From Myoxocephalus aenaeus (taxonomy: Eukaryota; Chordata; Actinopteri; Perciformes; Cottidae): a stretch of DNA of 64,000 bases. Below the pieces are notes generated by a model. The model saw only the letters and a list, made by a program, of their open reading frames with translations. It made no database searches and had not been told where the DNA came from. The number at the start of each line of letters is the position of its first letter. Positions within the stretch are counted from its first letter, which is position 1. Positions 48,985 to 60,912 of this stretch are shown piece after piece. The stretch is taken from positions 3,408,001-3,472,000 of the forward strand of contig JBAMJR010000089.1 in the NCBI GenBank assembly GCA_038501785.1, read 5' to 3'. A program made the position numbers and the translations under genes.

Positions 48985-51900
48985 ACTGGAGTGCTTACTT
49001 GTTTGTATGCATATAGCTCTTTGTGCGCCTGGTGCCGTAACCTGGAGAAACGCAAAAACAAAACATCTTCTCGATTAGTAAGGGTTCTTCAACTGAGTAC
49101 GTTAAATAGAGAGAAAGCAGTCATACAGTCCTGAAAGAAAGAACAATGACAAACATGGATGTAATTTCCTTATAATGACCTTTTGACACTCAGTATTGTA
49201 ATGTAACACTGTGGTACCAAATGGACATACAAAGCAATTCTAAATCCATAGAGATCCATACTAATTTGGCATATACAGTGCAACCGGGTTGTAGATTTTA
49301 CATATAATATATCTCAAAGGGAGACAGACAAAAAAAGGAAGAGCAGTTTTTCAGAGCAGATCTTTATCTGGAGACAAACATGTTTGGTTTGTGAATGAGT
49401 GTCAAAGAGGATATGATTCTGGTTTAGGCATATGTCAATAAATATCAACTGGATTAACCAATTACAGAAAGGAGTGCTATTACAAAAAATAAACGTTACC
49501 TTACTGAACTCAGTTAAATATTTATTTTTCTTAGCAATAAGATAGAAGGCCAAGTTATATATTAGCAGATATTGTTCTTAAAAGACCTTAGGCCTTAGAC
49601 CAGACATTAAGTAAAATATAAACTCACAATATCACCCAAAATACATTGGATGAGACATATTCCAGGTTGTTGAGTAACTTTTGCATAATGGTTAAAAAGG
49701 AGAGTACCCACAGATACAACCAATGTTTAAGGTGTATATCAGACTCTGGGTGTAACTCTTCGTAAACATTGCTCTTGTAAATGAGCAAAAACAAAACAAC
49801 TCGAAACAAAAAGAGAACAGAAAGAACACTGGATAATAAGATAATCTAGGCACTGAGAATGTAGAAAAAGGGGACAAAAACAAGAGAGATAGGAGAAATT
49901 CATAGGTTTGTAAGATTTACCTCCATTACAAGTAACCTTAACCTCTCGCAGCAGAGTGAGAGGGATCTGTAAAACAAGCAGCACAGTCTAGGAGAAAAAC
50001 TGACATTTTTAAAGAGGTCAGCAGGAAAAGGTGCAGAGACTCCCAAGGGTAGGGGACAATTTGGTCATGGGTGAGGGGATTGTGGGTGACTAATGGGGGT
50101 TGCTCAATGGCCCTTAACCGCAATGTCAACGTGGGTAACATTAACCAGCTGAGAGAAAAACAGATTGACTGTCCTCTCAAAAGGTATCATTAGCATTATT
50201 TGCCTGTAGCCAGCAGGCTACTCAACATGTTAAATATGTGTGACAGCCATCATTATAGTGAAGAATGTCCAAATGGTTTGGTCTACTTTGAGGTGTGTCA
50301 CCTCACTGAACATTCAGAAGCACTACGCTGTTACAGACTTTCTGTTACAAAGATCTAGGTTTATTTACATTGCACATGCATGAACATGAAGGCCATGCTT
50401 GTGAATTCAGCATTCAAGACCTCCTGTCTCTTACTTTGAGAAACACCCCATGCTCAGGAAATACTTGTTTTAATGTACACTGTGTATTTTACATATATGT
50501 GTGGCCCCAGGATTCACTGGTGAAGGTAGTTGAGTATTTCTGTGACAGTCTGCCTTGTGTCAAACGTTGTGTGAGTGTTTGTCTGTTGGAATAATTATCA
50601 CACTTAAACTCTAAAGTAAATTCCTTGGGCCCATCATTCTCCTCTCAATGTAAATAAGCAATGGCGCTTACTGCACAGAGACTATAGGATTCACGCTTTA
50701 TAACAACCTCTGAGGTTTAAGTAAAGCTTGAGCCAATTTGTAAAAGAATAAATGTATTACAGGCTTTACTTTGTATATTCATCATGCATGCAGGTTCATA
50801 TAAATTTAGGCCAGTCCTTTGGGAGACTGCATCTTTAGCTGCTCTTTATGGAGCAAAAATGCTCTTTTTGCTTTATGTGACTAAATTTGACCACATTGAT
50901 TTCCAGTGTTGAATCATGGTACTGCATCAAAGTCAGAAAGCGTCTTTTCACAGTTAAATGAAGAAGTGTAGGAACACAGTAGTAGTTAACCTACTTACCA
51001 TTCGCCCTGCATGATAGGATATGGCAGGGTGACGAGGGGTGAATTTTGTTGGGAACTGCTGCTTCTCACTGTCTTAGATAAAACACGCTGGACATTATTT
51101 CTGTTCAGTTAGTTGTTGGCAGGAGGAAACCGCTGCAGCAACAGCAGCCAGGGCAACTTAATTAGACCAGTGGTATTAAAAAGAGGGGCAAGGGAATGAC
51201 TAGAAACAACCTCCACTCTTCTTTTGTAGGGAAATAATTACTGGATTACACTCAAGACTAATTGCTTTAAAAGGGGAGATTCAACAAGAATAATATAATG
51301 GTTACAAACAAGAGTTATAAACACCCAAATGCTAATTTAATGAATAGCAAATGGTAATTTAAGTTAAGAAGGAATATGGGGAGTACAGTTAGGAGGCTAA
51401 TTGACTCTTAGAAAAAATAAATATAGAACTAGTTTATTTGACGCCAAGTGCCATGATCATGAAAATGTAGACAAGCAGCATAGTATTACTGTTTTTCCTA
51501 TTAATTCAAATCATAAAGTCACCAATGTCTCCAAACTGTGCTGTTGAAACATTTTGCCCTTTTGTGAAATAACTATTAGCGAGACACATACAAAAACACA
51601 CATTTCTAAAAAAGGAAAAAAAGGAAATACCGTAATAATTATATTATACTTCGACTAAAAGCCCTTGTGACAACAACGATGTCTGCTGAATAGAAACTAC
51701 ATGATTAATCAATATTCAATTGAACTGTTCTGTATAGATTACTAGAGAAGTTTCCATTAGTATTACGCCTTTACATTGAGAAACATCAGTACAACATAAT
51801 TTTTACTGGTTTGAAAATGAGACCCCTGGAAACCTGAAAATGTATTTATTTAAATAGATTTATGCAAATTGTTGCTTTTCGATCCTGGCAGTGCATGAGC

Positions 51901-52271
51901 AGGAGAATGCAGTCCACGAGGTTAATTAATATCAGACTGGCTTACACATACCACCATATTAATGATTTGTTTCACCCAGTAAGTAGACGATGTTGTCTAC
52001 CCAGGGGACCTTTGTATGGCACTGTATTGCCACAAACTCACACATATATGTATGTATAATATATAATAATACGAATTTTAAGCAAAGCCAAATCCAAAGA
52101 TAACAGGTGCATGGGTTTTACCTTATTAAGTAGCAGCAGAAGAGGAGGCTGAGGATGAAGACAAAGATGGCTGTCCCAAACACCACAATGTAGATATTAA
52201 GGGGAAGATTCTGGAACCCTATATTTGGCATCCTGAAACTGTAGTGAGGGAAATCGGAGCTCATGGATATT
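42849..52271 (-). CDS. rnf24: RING finger protein 24, core coding exons
   Basis: Minus-strand exons are 52271-52122 (start ATG 52264-52262), 49041-48999, 48403-48362, 44216-44137 and 42990-42849: 450 nt from that ATG, 149 residues, against 148 in human. MSSDFPHYSFRMPNIGFQNL leads into one membrane helix (YIVVFGTAIFVFILSLLFCC, residues about 25-45). The RING-H2 domain shows CAVC, CPCKH, AFHRKC and CPLC as zinc ligands, and the end is PLPGIENLV. RNF24 is a membrane-bound RING protein of the Golgi, reported to affect TRPC channel trafficking, and a presumed ubiquitin ligase. All junctions are GT-AG and in frame. Exons of 43 and 42 nt lie between long introns. Upstream exons near 54.8 and 63.7 kb are described separately. 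Confidence 0.95.
43150..43262. repeat. Fragment of a dispersed teleost repeat
   Basis: ATGGTAAATGGTAAAAGGCC, then CCTTTCTAGTCTTCCGACCG and CTCTAAGCGCTTTAAC resemble a common fish repeat. It lies in the last rnf24 intron. Confidence 0.45.
44809..44885. repeat. (CA)n microsatellite
   Basis: About 38 CA units on the plus strand, in an rnf24 intron. Confidence 0.98.
47925..47959. repeat. (TA)n microsatellite
   Basis: About 17 TA units in an rnf24 intron. Confidence 0.95.
48954..48983 (-). repeat. CA repeat just after the donor of the 43-nt rnf24 exon
   Basis: On the minus strand the exon ends AAACAA, the donor is GTAAGC (48998-48993), and a run of about 14 CA units starts some 16 bases into the intron. 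CA repeats near 5' splice sites are known binding sites for hnRNP L. Confidence 0.9.
49042..52121 (-). other. rnf24 intron (3.1 kb)
   Basis: AT-rich sequence with no recognised exon or element. Several short open frames have no family features. Confidence 0.55.
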
Positions 52272-54012
52272 CTGGATGGAGAGAGACAAATAGTATACAG
52301 CACATAAGAATTTCCACATTGTTCAACACACTTAGAGACTGGACAAATATAAACACGTACCAATATTGACACAGCATTATATGACACAAAGTGAAACTGG
52401 AACTGAGGGTAATTTAGTTGGACTTTCAAGTTAGTTTTACTTTCAGTATTGCAGGAAGAAATTTCAGGGTTTGGTTTATTTTTCACTTTATTGTTTTATT
52501 GTAAATGCTAAAGTTAGCTTCATCAGCCTGTAAACCATTTTTACTTCTTCAACTGTTTGGATGCCAGATCTTTGTTGGCATTACTATTATAATGACTGCA
52601 TATATTGCCCCCTAAAAATACCAATTTATATAGGAGCGTCATAATATACTTTTCAACAATCATGCTATCACAACATAAGGCAAAAGATGCCCTTGAGCTA
52701 AAGATGCAATACAGCCTTGATTATATTTTACTCACAGTGCCTCTAGACTCCAAATAAATAGAATGTACCTATTTGTTTTACATTTGAGGTTTGCTTAATT
52801 TGTCTCGACACCAAAAACTAAAAATCAACAGGGCTATGGTGCGATATGTAATAACAGGCAACCACAAACCTTACTATGACATTATAGGATGGATTATATT
52901 CTCATTTACATATTCTATGGTTAACAGAAAGCTCAAGCTTTGTTCCTACAGTATTTTACGGCTCTCTTTGTTTTTCATGCCCCACTCAGAAAAAAAGGGT
53001 TCTTTGTTTTGCTTTGATTATTTAAAATACAATGTTTTAAAATACACACTGGTGCACTTCTAACATAGCTTTTCTTGTTGTAAAACAATCTTTATTAAAG
53101 CGACATATATTAATCACGTTGTATGAGCATACGGAGAACATTTCTTTTGATTCATAAAAGCCAAGGCAAACAAACAAGGATCTACTGGTCAAGAGCTCTT
53201 ACTCAACGTGCCTAAGGGACATAACTAGACGTGGCTACGCCTGCCCCGGGAAGAGGAGGAGGAGGAGGAGAGAACAGGAATAACTTTGGCTCCCTTGGGA
53301 ACCCTGTCTTGTGCCCCTCCCCTTCACTAAACACCAAGAGCTTCATTCCTCTACACTCCTCTGGAGAGTGGAAAGTTTTGGAGGATTTGCTAAAGCCATC
53401 TCAAGTATCTTCTTCTTATGATTACACTACCTGTGTATCCCAGTGAAACTTGCTCTTTATATTCTAACTATGGTGTCGCAGTATGGGGAACCGTCTCAGC
53501 ATTACCCTCAGAATCCTCCAAATAACATTTCTCCTGTTAGTATTTTGAGTCTCAGTACAGAGCCACTGGTCTCCCATTTAAAAAGGGGTTTACACAGACA
53601 GTGTCATCCGCCGTTCAAGATATGCTCACCTCCATATGGCTTTACACAAAGACAGTGTTCTTGGTAAGACACCTGGCTCATGACATCAAGGTTGACAGGA
53701 TAAATAACTTGAAGTTACTCAGCAGGTACACTTTTATTTCACTTTTTATGTCACTGTAAAGAACATACGCAACCACTAGCATGCAGGAGAGGAGATGATG
53801 GTTCTTGGTCTCAAAGGCCATATTAGCCTGAGCTTCATCTTAGTTAGTTGTCCCGACCCATGCAAGATGTTGTGGATTGGTCCTAGAATGTCTAGACAAT
53901 GGCACCCAACTGTTATACAATTAAATAAGCCTCGCCCATAAGCGTGGATCAATTAATTTCATATTTTCAAACAGTGCAGGCCATTTTTGCTGTTGATGTT
54001 GCCGCCTGACTA

Positions 54013-54344
54013 CCGTACTTTTCGGGTTATAAGCCGCTACTGCCTTCGGTCAGTGTCCCCGACAGCTCCCCGCTGTAGCCAGCTGGGGCTCCTGCTAGCG
54101 CTCCGTCACTTCCCCGCTAACTTCCGCTAGCTCCCTGAAAACCACCGAAGGTAGCGGGACCAGGCTCGACACCCGACTTGGGCAGAGGGGACGCGGGCAG
54201 TAGCAGCAGCAGCGGGCAGTAGCAGCAGCAGTGGCCGGTAGCAGCAGAAGCGCAAGCTAGCAGCGCTATCTAGCAGCGCTACTAGCTTGCTACAGCGCGG
54301 ACACTGATCAGCCGTAGGAGCGGCTTATAACCCGAAAAGTACGG
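54013..54344. mobile_element. MITE with 26-bp perfect terminal inverted repeats
   Basis: The 332-bp element has arms beginning CCGTACTTTTCGGGTTATAA, perfect over 26 bp, and is bounded by TA on both sides (54011-54012 and 54345-54346). The interior is GC-rich with AGCAGC repeats and an inner inverted repeat around AGCAGCGCT. No transposase is encoded. The TA flank suits Tc1/mariner-type mobilisation, but the family is not certain. It lies in an rnf24 intron. Confidence 0.85.
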
Positions 54345-54709
54345 TATCTGTTTTCGACAATTAAATCAGCTGTAGACAAATCATGCAATGACTTCATTTT
54401 GATAGTCCTTATTTGTACAGCTTCTCGCTCTGTCTTTCCCTCCAAACACAGCCCAGACAACCGCCATTGCCTATATTAACACACAAATATGCGGCAGAGT
54501 TAACATGATCCTTTCACACAAACTACAAGCTGCAAAAAAGAACCAATAACAACATTATATTACTAGCCAAATACTTGTTTGCACACCACTATTTACTTGA
54601 AAGCTGCTTTCCCCCTGCTAGTTAACAACAAAAAGGACTGGCAAGACTAACAACTACATAATATCGTATTATTGTTGTGTAGACGCAAACCTACATAACA
54701 CATACATAC

Positions 54710-54861
54710 CCGAGTGGTGCCTTCATGCTGAAGACCAGAACAATCTGTATCTCTGTATCACAGGCCCTTGAGAAGTGGCATAACTTGTCCTTAAGAGCCT
54801 TGTCAGTGGGTTGCCTCCAGTTGATCCAATTTGGATCATAGCCCGTATTTGCCTCGTTCAT
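54710..54861 (-). CDS. rnf24: Candidate rnf24 upstream exon with in-frame N-terminal extension
   Basis: The minus strand has an ATG at 54861 (MNEANTGYDPNWINWRQP...), preceded by an in-frame stop (TAA about 26 bases upstream) and ending in a donor GTATGT at 54709. Spliced to the acceptor before 52271, the frame runs ...MKAPLG-ISMSSDFPHY with no stop, adding 53 residues to the usual RNF24 start. A second in-frame ATG at 54726 would add only about eight residues. I do not know this extension from other vertebrates. It could instead be 5' UTR that happens to be open. Confidence 0.5.
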
Positions 54862-57623
54862 GAAGGCTCCATGTCGCTTCACTCTCTGACTCTCTCTTTA
54901 AACAGCCACTATAACCTCCCCCCTGCTTATCTGAACACATAAACAAGCTGTGGAGCCACATGCTTTCCACACACACAAACAAACCGCTCTGGAGAGAGCA
55001 ACACACCGACAATCAATCCTAAACAACAGATAGTTAAGTAAGAACAGAGGTCACTAATGAGTAGATGGAAATAACTTCTGTCAATGGTATTATTTTGATA
55101 CCCCGAAGTTTTGCAGATTCATGAAATAATGTTCAAAGCATACACCATGGATTTAAGTCCAAATGAAGATAAAAACTACTTCTGAACTTTTTGCCAATAT
55201 CTGATTATTTCCATGGTCAATTCAGCTTTCAGCTGCAGCTCCTCTAGCCCCGGGGATATTTTTAGCACATTTTTGTTAGCAGATCGGCTTTAGTGAACTG
55301 TGGCTCACCACCAGAGCTAACATGCACCTCCAGTGACTTGTCAGCTTAGGCTGCACTGAGCTTTCTCATACACAATTCCAATAGTGGTTGGACATTATTG
55401 ATAGTAAAGACAACATCAAGGAATGCGAAGAAAGGCTCAGTCGTCTTCTCCTTTTCTGTAACACCAGACATATTTTGTAATCTAGAAAGCCATTTCCGGT
55501 ACTGACATTCATCTTTCGTGGAAACATTTATGTTTCAAAAGCTACAAGGCTAGTCTGGTTCCAGACAACAATAATTGTTCATGTGTTTGTGGTTCATGCT
55601 TTTTTCTTATCTACAGATATTTCTTTCCATGTCTATAAACACTTTAACATCTCACCGAGGATTCATGAGGTCTTGCACTGCTTCCTCTTACTAAATAGCT
55701 TCCTGTGCATCTAAAAATACCGTGTTGCCCTTCTCCCTCTTTGAAACTGAAGGGCCCACTCGGGACCAAAGCCAAACTTTCACGCATCACTGGCTATAAA
55801 ACTGTACAAAAAATGTGAATGTACAGCGAGGCAGCACTGACAAAGCTTTCTCTACTGCACAATGACCAAATGCAATGTTATTGTGAACACATCTCACACA
55901 GAGAATAATATACTAGAGAACAAACAGCCCCCAGAGAGATAAATGATGATTGGCAATAAACAGTGTCTTCTGATGGGAAAGGGCGGATGTGATTTGCATC
56001 CCATTTCTGCCAACAACTGCCTTTCTCACTCAGACATTTTCACATGGCCTCACCCTGTTACACAACCAGCAACAATACCACGCACAACACATCATATTCA
56101 TAGGATATGAGCATGAGTGGGCAAATCCCTCTTCACAGTCATTGTGCAGTTTCCTGTGGTATGATGGAACAGAACAAATATATATATTTTCAACTTCTGT
56201 AATACGAAAGACTCAGAAAAAAGGTGGAATGTGAACAATACACGAGAAAGCTAAGAAGTTAAGGGTTTAGCCTTGAAGTGCCAGTTCCCCAAAATGATAA
56301 AAAGATAGAACATAAATTTGCTCCTACCTGTTCTAGTGGTGTCTGACCACATCACTTTTGATTTAATGTGCCCTACAAGCCCATTTATTTGTATGTCAGT
56401 AGATAAGGACATTTTGTGATGTTTGTTTTGAGCTCCTGAGTAAACTATGATGCAACAGAATAGTTATTTCAAGACCCTGCATGAAACAAAATGTATGCTT
56501 CAATAAAAAACACTTTGGACAATCATGGAAGCCGTACTTGCATGAATTCACAAGCTATTAATCAAATCAACCTGCAAATAAGTATCTAGAAAACTATTCA
56601 TTAGTCAGCAAAAGAAAAATTAAGTCAGTGAAGAAGGACACATAAAAATCACTAATCTGTCAGATATTTGTATCCACTGTACTTCCTTTTGTGAACTTAA
56701 CACACACCATTCTGCAACCTGAGACTGAGAAACATACAAGCTTGAGTCTGCTCGGTCTGGTCGGGAGGAATTTCAACTGACATTATGTTTTATTTTCCAG
56801 TGAAGCTTCCAAAGAATAAAGCCATTCAATGAGCTGCTGTTCCTCATGTGTGGGAACTCATTGCTTCATCCGAGGATAACATCACTCCCTAACTTAGTGA
56901 ATCAAAGACAACACCGCTGTGTAACACTGTTTCCCTTTGTTGGCTGTAATAGTTTCACTATTAGACAAAAGTATTTATTAACCCAGACTACGAGCACAAA
57001 CATTTCCAGAAGGATCCTTTTCCACTTGGCCAATGAGTCATCACTTATTTTAGGTCGCAAAATGGTTTTATTTGTATCCATGCCTGGTCAAATAAGTATG
57101 CAGACTCCCTTAAATCAATTAGGAAATACATTAAAGCCCATACACACAAATAACAGTTCAGTTTCACGTGTGATAGGGATACCAGCTGCAGAGATTGATA
57201 TCCACATATTTTAATAAAAATCTGATACAGGATAATGAAGAGTAGTTCAAACACGTATTTGTGTCATGATGTTGGTTTGTTGTGTGTCCTGTTTTATTGT
57301 GAAGTCCTTGTCTTGTGTGTCCCCTGTGTTCCCTGTACTTCCTGCCCCTGTGATTGTCTGTGATTGTCTGTCTGCCTTGTTCCTGATTGTGTATTCCCTT
57401 AATACTCATAATCAATAATCAGAAGCTGAACCATTAAGTAGACACATCACATGGACCTTGGACCCACATATGTGTCATGTGATATTAGTTTCAGGAAGCT
57501 GCTGAGTAATACTGTCCTTGGGTTTTTTCCAAGGAAAACGTATTACAATACATAACCCAAACAGGTTAATTAAATGTACCCTTGTCATTTGTAATTTTTC
57601 AAAATGCACTCTCCAAAATAGTA

Positions 57624-57689
<66 letters not shown>

Positions 57690-59433
57690 TTATAAACTCT
57701 CTCTATACATATAAAATACATATATGTATTTGTATTTCCTTGTCAAATATCAAATATATCAAATATAAAATTCCCAATCCCAAACCTCAGCTCTCTTCAG
57801 TAGTTTCTTAAGATCAGCCCACAACCTCACATTCACAAGATGTTGTCCGAACGAGAAGTGGAAATTTCCACTAGCAGCCACAGCCTGCCATGAGATTTGC
57901 ACATCTGAAACTTAATATGCCAAAGGGCAGCAACAAACACCGGGGCCTCAGGGGCAAAAGGGCTCTTCAAAATGTACTGGCTGTGGGGAGTGAAAGGCCC
58001 ACATTTAGATGATACTGAACTCTCACACCCGAATTTCAGTAATTTGAGTGGGGGAGGTTGTTAGGCACTGGTCATTCACATATCTGGCCGCCCATCAAAA
58101 CATACTTGCTCCTGCTTGAAATGTTGCATGATAGAAGTGGGTAGTTAAATCATCCTTTCAGCTGGAGAGGAATACAAACAGATCAGGCTTTGGACACAGT
58201 GAGGGGTGTAGTAAGCTTTAAAAGATTCCTTTCTCTGTTTAAAGTGTACAGCAGATTTACTTCCTGAGCGGAATGAAGATGATATTATGAATGATCACGC
58301 ACACCATTACTTATGAAAGTACCCAACAGTGTTTCCACTTCAAACCCTAAAATATGCATTATAAAAAGCTTGTTTTTCCAAAGTTGGACCAAATTCTACA
58401 GTAAGTAGGTCGCTGTAACGATAACTCTAGTTATGGAGATGTGAGAGTCCAAAGGACTTGAGTGGAGCTGACAAAGTTAACCTAATGCCGGCTGCTGATA
58501 TAATTCCAATTACTGGATTTGCTTATAATGTCACTCCATGTACCATTAAGCACTTTTATATTCAAGCATGCATCCAACTGTCAGGCATAGAATATACATG
58601 TTATCATGATTTTTATACAAAATGCAGCCATTTAAAAGCTTCTTCTCCAGTGAGACAAATGCTCTGTGACCTGCTGTTTGTTTGCTGATGGTAATTTATG
58701 TTGTTTATCACATCAGGGACTGGTATAAATAGGGTCAAAACAAAATTTGGACCAACTTCTATATCTATGCTAAGCTACTATAGTTGGCCTACTACGAACA
58801 CTATAAAGACAATCCATATCTACTTCATAAAATAGTTTATCCATTAATATATTTAATTCAAATAAATATTAACAAAAGTTACCCCAGCTATACGTTTTAG
58901 GGTTGCTTACTTACTGACACCTGCGAAAAAGTATTCGATTAAATATTATATAAAGGTTTCATTTGTGAGGCTGTTACCAGATGAAGATTTATATGATTAA
59001 CTAAACAAGCATCTGTATTTTTGTGACACATAATTAATACCTAGAATAGTGTATGAGAATGTCATTGAAAGACAAACCTCTTAACAAACTTCTCATGATT
59101 TGATTGGGAAAGACGACTGGTTCGAAATTATCTAAATGGGACGTAAATCAAAGTGTGTCCTGCCCTTTACTATATTTGCTAGTTTGCTCTCTCTCTCCAC
59201 AGTGGACTCTGATTGTAACACAAGCTGACACAAACAAGAGGAACTGACACACACAGCTGTCTCATACTAGCACTCTTGTCTCCCCCCGTGCCAAATCATT
59301 CTGGAGGTTTTTTTTCATACCTTTAGTGCTCCACGTCACCTCATTAAGTGGAGCCATTTGACTCTAAACGTTTTACTTTCTACCCCATTTCAATCAATGC
59401 TTGAAATTATTTTTCCCAAAATAGCAGCACTGT
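54862..59433 (-). other. rnf24 5' intron, distal part
   Basis: The stretch is mainly AT-rich. 57240-57410 (CCTGTGTTCCCTGTACTTCC, GTGATTGTCTGTGATTGTCT) looks like a fish retroelement fragment. No coding exon was recognised. Confidence 0.5.
57628..57688. repeat. (TA)n microsatellite
   Basis: About 30 TA units in the large 5' intron of rnf24. Confidence 0.97.
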
Positions 59434-59654
59434 GGTCAGTAGTAGTAAGGGTTCAAGTTGTTTTCGATTTATTTGTATCAAGCCTTATCCTATGCTATGA
59501 CTTTTCACAGCTATCTATTTAAGAGAAACAAGACCCTTGGTCTGCATCGTGCAGGGTCACATCACATGTACTATTAATAAATTGTGTAGTCATGTGAGGG
59601 TGAGTAAGTCATGCTGAAACATGAAAACAACTTGAACCCTTACTACTACTGACC
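59434..59654. repeat. Foldback element with perfect 32-bp inverted repeats
   Basis: The arm at 59434-59465 (GGTCAGTAGTAGTAAGGG, then TTCAAGTTGTTTTC) is exactly reverse-complementary to 59623-59654, with 157 bp between. No target duplication is obvious and the interior is non-coding. It may be a small MITE or a transcribed hairpin. Confidence 0.85.
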
Positions 59655-60487
59655 TGGAGATCATAAACAAATAGGTTAAGACTAAACGAAGCATTCAAGT
59701 GTCAAGTTCACAAACTATGACTAAATCTGAAATATTGTATTTTGTTTGATGTTTTACTGGACACCTACTTTGTATGTATATTTTCAATTTCAGTGATGCA
59801 TTACTTTAGTCAGTGAATTTGAGAAATGTCTTTGAGTTGGACAAGCGCCGTGTGCTTGAGGCCAAGAGCAACAACAGTTAAGATGATGTTATGATTAGTG
59901 GATGAAACTAAAGAGTAACACATACAAATAATACATAAAAGACATGTCAAAACATTACCACTAATTGCTCTGCATCAGGATAACACAGAAGGAGGTCCCT
60001 TATTGATCCATCATAAATGTACATGGAGGCTTTCTGCATGACTCTTTGCTTGCTTTTACAGTCCCCACATACTTTCAAATGGATTTGACCACATTTGCAA
60101 TGGACCTGCTGCGTTCTCTAATGTTGGGATATCAATATGAATTCAATATGTTTTCAGCCTACTATACTTGTATTGTGCATGAAGCTATATAACGTATATT
60201 GTATGTCAAATTATTAGAGCTAGATATTGTACTAAAACGTATGAATAAATACCAATAGAGTATACATTATTCAATAACGACAGCTGGGTGTTCCACTAGC
60301 TCACTAATTCCTGCCTCACTGCACAGCGTTCATACTGGGATAAGGGCTGATAATGCCGCCCTCCTGTCCCACGGATTCCCTCATGGTGGTGGGACCGTAT
60401 TGACACAGAAGGGTTACACCCACCCACTGATCGGAGCATTTTCTTGTTAAAGACAGGCTGATTGCTTGGCTCCAGGAAGCAAAATTA

Positions 60488-60912
60488 CAAATCCTACTTT
60501 TGTCGGAGGGTGCGCCAGTTTGGTGCATGTCGCCATTCGGAACGCGTGCCCATTTGGAGTAGGCGATTGCTTAGCCTCCTTGCTCGCAGGGTTCTCGAGA
60601 ACCGCTGATCGCTCGTTAACTCCAGAGAACTGAAGAAGAGTTTGGTTGTATTGTATCCAGCCGAATTAAGCAGCAAAAGCGAACTGCAAGTGAGCCGTGG
60701 CCTGTTCATATTCATTGAATGTGCTGTAACTCCGTTACGTTATTCATTCTGGTCACATGACATCTATTGCATTTTTACTATCTTTATTTCGGGGAGTTTT
60801 TCCTGATCCGATGTGAGGTCCCGGGACAGGGATGTTATGTATACAGATTGTAAAGCCCTCCGAGGCAAATTTGTATTTGTGATGGGCTATATAAAATAAA
60901 CTGAATTGAATC
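60488..60912 (+). repeat. Dispersed repeat with AGATTGTAAAG tail
   Basis: The end contains CAGATTGTAAAGCCCTCCGA, GGCAAATTTGTATTTGTG and GGGCTATATAAAATAAACTG, a tail shared with the repeat at 19.9 kb. The 5' part (60488-60740) is CpG-richer and unassigned. Confidence 0.5.

Noticed and set aside
49314..50180. Several short minus-strand open frames rich in Phe/Leu/Ser
   Set aside because: Typical chance frames in AT-rich intron DNA; no conserved motif and no compatible splice sites with rnf24.
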